15,635 nt of DNA, from NCBI GenBank assembly GCA_934699305.1, contig CAKUWM010000036.1:1-15635 (forward strand), in the 5' to 3' direction. The notes under the pieces were generated by a model that was not told where the DNA came from, did no database searches, and saw only the letters and a program-made list of their open reading frames with translations. Positions 7,271 through 13,075 of the stretch are shown here, in pieces; the first letter of the stretch is position 1, and each line of letters opens with the position of its first letter. This DNA comes from an uncultured Saprospiraceae bacterium (lineage in GTDB: Bacteria > Bacteroidota > Bacteroidia > Chitinophagales > Saprospiraceae). The position numbers were made by a program, and so were the translations under genes.

Positions 7271-7792
7271 TTACCCTTTGTTGAGCATGTTCTTTGTTCC
7301 GGCAGGAACGCTTGCATCAGCAGCTTTAGCTTTGATGTCGCCTTTAACAGAAAGAACAAAAGACTTACCTTCAATATTGGTATTGACAGTTACAGTCTTG
7401 TTGATTGGACCTACACGGTGAGTGTCATAACGAACTTTGATCTCGCCAGATTCTCCCGGAAGGATTGGAGTCTGTGGCCAAGTAGGAACAGTACATCCAC
7501 AGCTACCATTTGCTGATTTAATCAATAAAGGCTCAGTACCATTATTGGTAAATTTAGCAAAACGGAATGGATCAGCATCCTGCTCAATTGTACCAAAATC
7601 AACTGTCATGGATTCAAATGTCATATCAGGACCTTGAACCTTTGGTGCAGTTACCTTTGGAGCAGTTGCTTTTGCTGCTGTAGCAGTTTTAGCAGGCGCA
7701 GCTTTAGTCTTTGTAGCTTTTTTAGCACCTTGTGCGAAAGCGCCTGTAGAAAGTAAGGCGAATGCGAAGAAAAATAAAATTAATTTTTTCAT
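7271..7792 (-). CDS. Secreted DUF1573 domain protein
   Basis: 173 residues. Residues 1-20 (MKKLILFFFAFALLSTGAFA) form a clear Sec signal peptide with an A-F-A cleavage site before Gln21. Residues 22-52 are a Lys/Ala/Pro/Thr-rich linker with repeats such as TAPKVTAPKV, likely disordered and positively charged. Residues 57-152 match DUF1573: a conserved FDFG-like start (VDFGTIEQ), FTNNGTEPLLI, the signature SCGCTVPTWP (97-106), PILPGESGEIKVRYD (109-123) and a VTVNTN strand. Known of the family: a short Ig-like beta fold, common in Bacteroidota secreted proteins; its molecular role is not defined. The two Cys of the CGC motif are present and could bind metal or form a disulfide, which is inference. 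No lipobox Cys follows the signal peptide, so it is probably periplasmic or extracellular. Transcribed alone, with its own -7 box and terminator. Confidence 0.85.
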   Translation of the reverse strand: MKKLILFFFAFALLSTGAFAQGAKKATKTKAAPAKTATAAKATAPKVTAPKVQGPDMTFESMTVDFGTIEQDADPFRFAKFTNNGTEPLLIKSANGSCGCTVPTWPQTPILPGESGEIKVRYDTHRVGPINKTVTVNTNIEGKSFVLSVKGDIKAKAADASVPAGTKNMLNKG

Positions 7793-7835
7793 TAGAGCTA
7801 TATTTATGTCGTTTAAATTTGAATAATTAACATCA

Positions 7836-7843
7836 CAAATGTA
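7836..7843 (-). promoter_or_regulatory. -7 box of the DUF1573 gene
   Basis: CAAATGTA on the plus strand reads TACATTTG on the minus strand, an exact TAnnTTTG match. It lies 43 bp before the ATG at 7792, predicting a leader of about 35-38 nt. No convincing TTG element is seen at the usual distance upstream. Confidence 0.45.
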
Positions 7844-8256
7844 ACGCCTATTTTCTCTGATAATGCTGTTATCACAAGGTTTCCGCTGTTAACAATAGGT
7901 TAAGTCACACCCCCCTTTTCTTTAAATATTATCACAGAATAATTTACATATAAAAAAAAATATAATACATAATTAATTTTTTAGTGTGTAAATTGCATGT
8001 TATCAATATGTTATGTTAACACATTTTAAATTTACATAAATTATATGCTTTTTCCTGAATCCTCAAGTCCGGCTTTTCCTCTTATTATAATTCTTCTTAG
8101 TGTTTTTTTATACCATATATATACTATTGATATTTAAATCTATGGCAAAGATTTGACCTTTTATGGAGAAACATCAATTCACTTTGTCTAATATATGAAC
8201 ATTGGTGACTATACGTGAAAGTGGGGCAACGATATAGATTTCCATCATATTTTTTG

Positions 8257-8264
8257 TACCTTTG
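8257..8264 (+). promoter_or_regulatory. -7 box of the E1 gene
   Basis: TACCTTTG matches TAnnTTTG exactly, 31 bp before the ATG at 8296, giving a leader of roughly 25 nt. A small inverted repeat, TGTTG (8263-8267) / CAACA (8275-8279), overlaps its end and the expected start point. No clear -33 TTG lies at the expected distance. Confidence 0.5.
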
Positions 8265-8295
8265 TTGCTCCTAACAACAGTATAAAGCGACATAA

Positions 8296-10674
8296 ATGAT
8301 TGAATTTCCCGCATTATTAGAAGATTTCGCCGCTTTACACGACGATACTTCGTCTGAGTACATCAAAGAAATCTGGAAGGATTACTGGATATGCAACATC
8401 AGCAGGGAAGCCAGTATAATGGCAAGAAAAGAAGTTTTAACCGGCAAAGCTAAATTTGGTATTGTGGGTGACGGCAAAGAAGTCCCACAGGTTGCTCTTG
8501 CCAGAGCTTTTAGAAAAGGCGACTTCAAAGCCGGTTACTATCGTGATCAGACCTTTATGATGGCAATGGGTGTATGTTCCATTGAAGACTTTTTTGCACA
8601 GTTGTATGCAGACCAAAACAACGATCCATTTTCCGCCGGAAGACAAATGAATTGCCACTTTAACACTGATTTACTGGACAGCGATGGCAACTGGATAGAC
8701 CAAACGGACAAATACAACATGAGCTCAGATATATCATGTACCGGAGGTCAGATGGGACGTGCTTTAGGACACGCCTTAGCCACCAAACTATTCCGTTCCA
8801 ACGAAGAGCTTTCCTCGATGGATATGTTTTATGATCATGGTGATGGTGTTACAGTCGTAACAATAGGCGATGCAAGTACCTCAGAAGGTCCATTCTGGGA
8901 GACGATCAACGCTGCTGCTGTTATGAAGGTTCCATTGGCAACCTGTGTATGGGACGACGGGTATGGCATTTCTGTACCTATCGAGATGCAGACGGTAAAG
9001 AGCAGTATATCCAAAGCTTTGGAAGGATTTTACTTAGACGAATCCAATCAGGGTATCCGCATATATGCTGTAAAAGGATGGGATTATCCGGCATTGGTAG
9101 AGACTTTCGAAGCAGGAATCAATAAGGTACGCAACTCGCATATCCCCGCCCTGTTCCATGTTCAAGAAGTAACACAACCTCAGGGACATTCTACCTCCGG
9201 CAGTCATGAACGATACAAGTCGGCAGAAAGACTGCAATGGGAAAAAGACATGGATGGCATTCTATGCATGGGCGAATGGATGATTGAATCAGGATTTGCT
9301 ACACAAGAACAATTAAATGCCGTCAAAGCTCAGGCGAAGGAATACGTTAAACAGGGTAAACAAAGGGCATGGGATGCTTTTTTACAACCGGTAAAAAAAT
9401 ACAAATCAGACCTTCTTATAGCTCTTGCCCCTCATTCAGGACAACATACCATCAAAGACCTCATACAGGAGCTGCAATCTATTTCCGACCCGGTAGCGTC
9501 CGAAATGATGAAAATAGCACGCAAAGCAAGAATATATCTTCAAGCGTCCGGTACACACGCCAATGAACTGCATTCACTCATCCATGCCTTAGAACATTCC
9601 TATGGCAATACTTTACACACGCACCTTTATGACGAAAGCGCACAATCTCCCCTTTTAAACAAAGGGGTATCTGCTGAATATGATGAAAGCGAAAAAATAA
9701 ATGGATATCAAGTCCTCAATCACTACTTCGATCAATTATTTGCCCGTCGTCCTGAAGTAGTAGCATTTGGTGAGGACGTCGGAAATATTGGAGACGTCAA
9801 CCAGGGTATGGCAGGACTACAGGCCAAGTATGGTGATGCCCGAATCTTTGATACCGGTATCCGTGAATGGACGATCGCATCACAAGCCATAGGTCTTGCT
9901 ATGCGCGGACTTCGACCTATTGCAGAAATTCAATACCTCGATTACATCTATTTTGCACTCTCGCCGCTATCTGATGACCTCGCAACATTGAGATACCGAT
10001 CCAATGGAAAGCAAGCAGCACCGGTGATTATACGTACTCGAGGTCATAGGTTAGAAGGTATCTGGCATACAGGAAGCCCGCTTGGCATGCTCGTCAATTC
10101 ATTACAAGGTATGCACGTATGTGTACCACGCAACATGACACAGGCTGCCGGAATGTACAATACACTGATGAATGGGATGGACCCTGCATTGGTCATTGAA
10201 TGCCTCAACGGATACAGGCTAAAGGAAAAATGCCCGGTCAACTTAGATACATTTGCCGTGCCGCTTGGAGAGCCGGAGATTTTGCACCATGGTAAAGACG
10301 TTACATTGGTCACCTACGGCAGTTGTGTTCGGGTAGCACAAGAAGCTATAGCGATGCTGGAAGAATTAGATGTTTCTGTTGAGCTAATCGACGTGCAGAC
10401 CTTATTGCCTTTTGACGTGAACAACGTTATAGGGGAATCTCTTAAAAAAACCAATAGACTTGTCTTATTGGACGAAGATATTCCGGGCGGAGCGACAGCC
10501 TTTATGCTCCAAAAAATACTGGATGTAGGGGATGGATACTTTTCATTAGATGCCAAACCAATGTGCATCACTGCTTACGCGCACAGAACTCCATTTGGAT
10601 CAGATGGCGATTATTTCTCCAAACCAAATGCTGAAGACGTGGTAGAAAAAATCCTACAAATAATCAACGAGTAA
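8296..10674 (+). CDS. Single-chain 2-oxoacid dehydrogenase E1 (alpha and beta fused), probably branched-chain type
   Basis: 792 residues holding both E1 subunits. The alpha part (about 30-370) has GYYRDQTFMMAMGV (80-93), AGRQMNCHF (114-122) and the thiamine diphosphate region GDASTSEGPFWETIN (191-205) followed by WDDGYGISVP (219-228). The beta part (about 470-792) has FGEDVGN (491-497), DTGIREWTIASQAIGLAMRG (519-538), PIAEIQYLDYI (541-551), a transketolase-like C-domain (VTLVTYGSCV, 669-678) and LLDEDIPGGA (724-733). Known role of the family: decarboxylation of a 2-oxoacid and acyl transfer to a lipoylated E2. Branched-chain 2-oxoacids are the likely substrate, supplying branched acyl-CoA primers common in this phylum, but this is inference. 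Unusual: the canonical second half of the thiamine motif, usually NN, is DD (220-221), and GDG is GDA. No E2 or E3 gene is nearby. The glycosyltransferase follows after 14 bp. Confidence 0.88.
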   Translation: MIEFPALLEDFAALHDDTSSEYIKEIWKDYWICNISREASIMARKEVLTGKAKFGIVGDGKEVPQVALARAFRKGDFKAGYYRDQTFMMAMGVCSIEDFFAQLYADQNNDPFSAGRQMNCHFNTDLLDSDGNWIDQTDKYNMSSDISCTGGQMGRALGHALATKLFRSNEELSSMDMFYDHGDGVTVVTIGDASTSEGPFWETINAAAVMKVPLATCVWDDGYGISVPIEMQTVKSSISKALEGFYLDESNQGIRIYAVKGWDYPALVETFEAGINKVRNSHIPALFHVQEVTQPQGHSTSGSHERYKSAERLQWEKDMDGILCMGEWMIESGFATQEQLNAVKAQAKEYVKQGKQRAWDAFLQPVKKYKSDLLIALAPHSGQHTIKDLIQELQSISDPVASEMMKIARKARIYLQASGTHANELHSLIHALEHSYGNTLHTHLYDESAQSPLLNKGVSAEYDESEKINGYQVLNHYFDQLFARRPEVVAFGEDVGNIGDVNQGMAGLQAKYGDARIFDTGIREWTIASQAIGLAMRGLRPIAEIQYLDYIYFALSPLSDDLATLRYRSNGKQAAPVIIRTRGHRLEGIWHTGSPLGMLVNSLQGMHVCVPRNMTQAAGMYNTLMNGMDPALVIECLNGYRLKEKCPVNLDTFAVPLGEPEILHHGKDVTLVTYGSCVRVAQEAIAMLEELDVSVELIDVQTLLPFDVNNVIGESLKKTNRLVLLDEDIPGGATAFMLQKILDVGDGYFSLDAKPMCITAYAHRTPFGSDGDYFSKPNAEDVVEKILQIINE

Positions 10675-10688
10675 AATTCCGGTATCCC

Positions 10689-11426
10689 TTGTCTGATTGT
10701 CTTGTTATTGTTCCCACCTTCAATGAGAAGGAAAATGTTGAAAACATCATCAGGAAAGTATTTTCCTTGGCAAAGCCGTTTCACATCCTGATTGTGGACG
10801 ACGACAGTCCGGACGGTACTGCCGACATTGTCAAAAGACTACAAGCCACCTTTACAGACAACCTATTCTTGTTGGAACGAAAGGGTAAACTTGGATTAGG
10901 CACCGCCTATATCGCAGGCTTTCGCTATGGCCTGGAGCACAATTATGACTATATCTTTGAGATGGACTGTGACTTCTCACATGATCCGGACGACTTAATA
11001 CGACTGCATCATGCCTGTCACAAAGGTGGATATGACATGTCTATCGGTTCCCGCTACGTCACAGGTGGAATGGTGGAGAACTGGCCATGGGATCGAATAG
11101 CGCTATCCTATGGCGCCTCTCTTTATGTACGTATCATCACCTGGATGAATATCAAGGATCCTACGGCAGGCTTCGTGTGTTACAAAAATGAGGTACTCAA
11201 CACCATTGATCTGGACAAGATAAAGTTTATCGGATATGCCTTTCAGATTGAGATGAAATACGCAGTCTTGTCTTTGGGTTTCAAAATCAAAGAAATCCCA
11301 ATTACCTTTAAAGATCGTGCATTGGGCACATCCAAGATCACGAAGGGCATCGTTCAGGAAGGATTTATGGGCGTATTGAAAATGGCCGGTAAAAGATTGT
11401 TTTCAACATACAGAAAATCAAGCTAA
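10689..11426 (+). CDS. DPM1-like polyprenyl-phosphate glycosyltransferase (GT2)
   Basis: 245 residues, the size of soluble DPM1-type enzymes. Motifs: VPTFNEKENVENI (8-20), DDDSPDGT (37-44, nucleotide binding), LGLGTAYIAGFRYGL (68-82), the metal-binding DCDFSHDPDDL (93-103), GSRYVTGG (120-127), DPTAGFVCY (157-165) and FKDRALGTSKI (207-217, acceptor-side motif). Known reaction of the group: transfer of mannose (or another hexose) from a nucleotide sugar to a polyprenyl phosphate on the cytoplasmic face of the membrane. It lacks the C-terminal membrane helices of some bacterial homologues, so it should be soluble or peripheral. The start is TTG, 14 bp after the E1 stop; no ATG or GTG lies near and the protein begins exactly at the family's first strand. 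The short gap argues for cotranscription with the E1 gene. The exact sugar is not shown by sequence. Confidence 0.88.
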   Translation: MSDCLVIVPTFNEKENVENIIRKVFSLAKPFHILIVDDDSPDGTADIVKRLQATFTDNLFLLERKGKLGLGTAYIAGFRYGLEHNYDYIFEMDCDFSHDPDDLIRLHHACHKGGYDMSIGSRYVTGGMVENWPWDRIALSYGASLYVRIITWMNIKDPTAGFVCYKNEVLNTIDLDKIKFIGYAFQIEMKYAVLSLGFKIKEIPITFKDRALGTSKITKGIVQEGFMGVLKMAGKRLFSTYRKSS

Positions 11427-11465
11427 GATTCAATTAGTCATTATCGGCGATTTTAATTTTCTATG

Positions 11466-11500
11466 GATTCAAAACATTTTTAGATGAATCGTGTTTTTTC
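11466..11500 (+). terminator. Weak candidate terminator after the glycosyltransferase
   Basis: GATTCA (11466-11471) and TGAATC (11485-11490) form a 6-bp AT-rich stem with a 13-nt loop, followed by GTGTTTTTTC. The T-run fits an intrinsic terminator but the stem is weak, so read-through into the phosphoesterase gene is likely. Confidence 0.35.
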
Positions 11501-11553
11501 CATTATGTCGAAATTAGAATTTTGACCAAATCAGTAACCTAAATTGTCACTAC

Positions 11554-12816
11554 ATGTCTATCAATTTTAGATTTATCATTCCCTTCATAGTCTTTATCCT
11601 ATTAGATGTGTATGCATTTCAGACATTCAGGGTAGTGACAAAGCCGTATTCTCCACAATGGAGGCAATTTTTATTTATTACTTACTGGTCATTATCTGCA
11701 ATAGCTTATTTAATCGGCATTGGCATGATTACCAATCTAATCAGTGAGAAGCAACATCTAATTACCGTATATGGAAGGACATTGATCATGATACTTTTTG
11801 TCACTAAACTAATGTCTATCCCGTTTTTATTGATCGATGATATCAGAAGGTTTTTATTGGCGGTATTGAATTTTTTTATGGTGGAAAAAAATTTTGATAC
11901 CGGTCGTTCCCGATTCCTTACCACTGTAGGATTGGCGATGGGAGCAGCTCCATTTGCATTATTGACATACGGAGCATTGCGCAATCCATATAGGTATCGA
12001 CTCAGACGCAGCAAGGTGTATATTGAGGGCTTACCTGAAGGGCTGGAAGGATTTAAGATTGTACAAATATCGGATATCCATTCGGGCAGCTTTGTATTCA
12101 AAGAACCTCTGTTAAACGGCGTCAAGATGATCAATGAAGAAAAGGCTGATTTGGTCGTATTTACTGGCGATATCGTCAACTACAAAGCCGATGAAATGGA
12201 TGGACTCTATGAATATTTCAATCAAATCAAAGCCGGTTCGGCGGGACCCGTTTATTCTATTTTGGGCAATCACGACTACGGCAACTATTTCCGCTGGAAG
12301 AGTAAAAAAGAGCAAGACGACAACTTTCAGGCGGTCAAAGATATCCATAAGAAGTTAAATTGGTCACTTCTCCTCAATGAACATAGAGTTGTGGAGCACG
12401 ATGGAGCTAAGATAGGGCTTATCGGTGTAGAAAATTTCTCCGCCTTACCTCAATTTCCCAAATACGGAGACTTGAAGAAGTCTGTAGAAGGTATGCCTGC
12501 GACGGATATACGGATATTGTTATCGCACGACCCGACACACTGGGACTTTGAGGTCAACAAAGAGTTTCAGGATATTCAGCTTATGTTGGCCGGACATACA
12601 CATGGCTTTCAATTTGGAGTCGAGATACCCGGATGGTTTAAGTGGAGTCCAAGCCAGATGGTATTTAAGCAATGGGCGGGTCTGTATCAAAAAGGAAAGC
12701 AATACCTATATGTCAATCGAGGTTTTGGATTTCTTGGATATGCAGGCAGAGTGGGCATTCTGCCCGAAATCACGTCTTTAACACTAACGGGGAAGGCGGA
12801 AAATGAGAATAGGTAA
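11554..12816 (+). CDS. Membrane-anchored calcineurin-like metallophosphoesterase (YkuE/YaeI-like)
   Basis: 420 residues from ATG 11554. The N-terminal 145 residues carry hydrophobic stretches at about 5-22, 40-62, 75-95 and 122-140, probably four membrane helices. The catalytic domain follows with all metal-binding blocks: SDIHSG (Asp174, His176), TGDIVN (Asp206), LGNHDYG (Asn239, His240), LSHDPTHW (His325) and AGHTHGFQFG (His348, His350). This is the full two-metal calcineurin phosphoesterase set. The best-known relatives are YkuE and YaeI; the chlamydial lipid A enzyme LpxG (UDP-2,3-diacylglucosamine hydrolase) is in the same broad group, so an envelope-lipid substrate is possible but unproven. 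The side of the membrane on which the catalytic domain sits depends on the helix count. It lies 127 bp after the glycosyltransferase in the same direction, with no convincing promoter of its own. Confidence 0.88.
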   Translation: MSINFRFIIPFIVFILLDVYAFQTFRVVTKPYSPQWRQFLFITYWSLSAIAYLIGIGMITNLISEKQHLITVYGRTLIMILFVTKLMSIPFLLIDDIRRFLLAVLNFFMVEKNFDTGRSRFLTTVGLAMGAAPFALLTYGALRNPYRYRLRRSKVYIEGLPEGLEGFKIVQISDIHSGSFVFKEPLLNGVKMINEEKADLVVFTGDIVNYKADEMDGLYEYFNQIKAGSAGPVYSILGNHDYGNYFRWKSKKEQDDNFQAVKDIHKKLNWSLLLNEHRVVEHDGAKIGLIGVENFSALPQFPKYGDLKKSVEGMPATDIRILLSHDPTHWDFEVNKEFQDIQLMLAGHTHGFQFGVEIPGWFKWSPSQMVFKQWAGLYQKGKQYLYVNRGFGFLGYAGRVGILPEITSLTLTGKAENENR

Positions 12817-12836
12817 TTAGCTGACACTTTTTTTGC

Positions 12837-12963
12837 CTCGATAGCGATGCGCCTGCCGCCGCTGCTCGCGAATTGCGTGAGGGATCGCAACGGTTATGAC
12901 CGACGTAAGGAGGGCATTTCAGTGGAGAGCCCGCCCCGCTCCTCAAAAGCGGGGGCACGCCCT
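12837..12963 (-). repeat. GC-rich intergenic repeat-like element
   Basis: This block is far richer in G and C than the surrounding DNA and has sharp edges: a T-run to the left (12829-12836) and an A-run to the right (12964-12971). It contains CCCCGCT (12934-12940) / AGCGGGG (12948-12954), a 7-bp stem with a 7-nt loop, plus GGGC-AC-GCCC (12953-12962) and TTGCG (12874-12878) / CGCAA (12887-12891 region). Read on the minus strand it begins GGGCGTGCCCCCGC, continues GCGGGGCGGGCTCTCC and later has GATCCCTCACGCA. From memory this layout resembles a non-coding interspersed repeat of Bacteroidota genomes. Open frames through it look meaningless. Orientation is given for the T-run followed by the GGGCGTGCCC end. 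Confidence 0.5.
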
Positions 12964-13020
12964 AAAAAAAAGCCAATAATCGATATTTGTCTTATTTTTT
13001 ATTTATTTAATCGAAAAAGG

Positions 13021-13052
13021 TTGATATAGCTCGTTAGAAATCATTCTCTTTG
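13021..13052 (+). promoter_or_regulatory. Promoter of the outer-membrane receptor gene
   Basis: TTG at 13021-13023, a 21-bp spacer and TCTCTTTG at 13045-13052, one mismatch from TAnnTTTG. The spacing equals that of the fabG promoter. The implied start point near 13059 leaves about 11-17 nt before the two candidate ATGs. Confidence 0.45.
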
Positions 13053-13075
13053 CATTATTATTAAATCTTATGGTC

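Larger units (their letters stand above)
7793..8295. other. 503-bp AT-rich divergent intergenic region
   Basis: This is the longest gap, between the divergent DUF1573 and E1 genes. It contains the promoter boxes at both ends and a very AT-rich middle (about 7920-8060) with A-runs and T-runs that may be bent DNA. A 30-codon open frame at 8045-8137 (+) encodes MLFPESSSPAFPLIIILLSV and ten more residues, mostly hydrophobic, like a single membrane helix; without a good promoter or known homologue it is not called as a gene. No RNA gene or strong hairpin was seen in the centre. Confidence 0.5.

Noticed and set aside
11706..12179. Minus-strand open frame of 157 codons inside the phosphoesterase gene
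   Set aside because: It is antisense to intact catalytic motifs and has no domain of its own.
12847..13029. 60-codon plus-strand frame across the GC-rich element
   Set aside because: It spans an inverted-repeat block and an AT-rich tail, and the product has no plausible fold.
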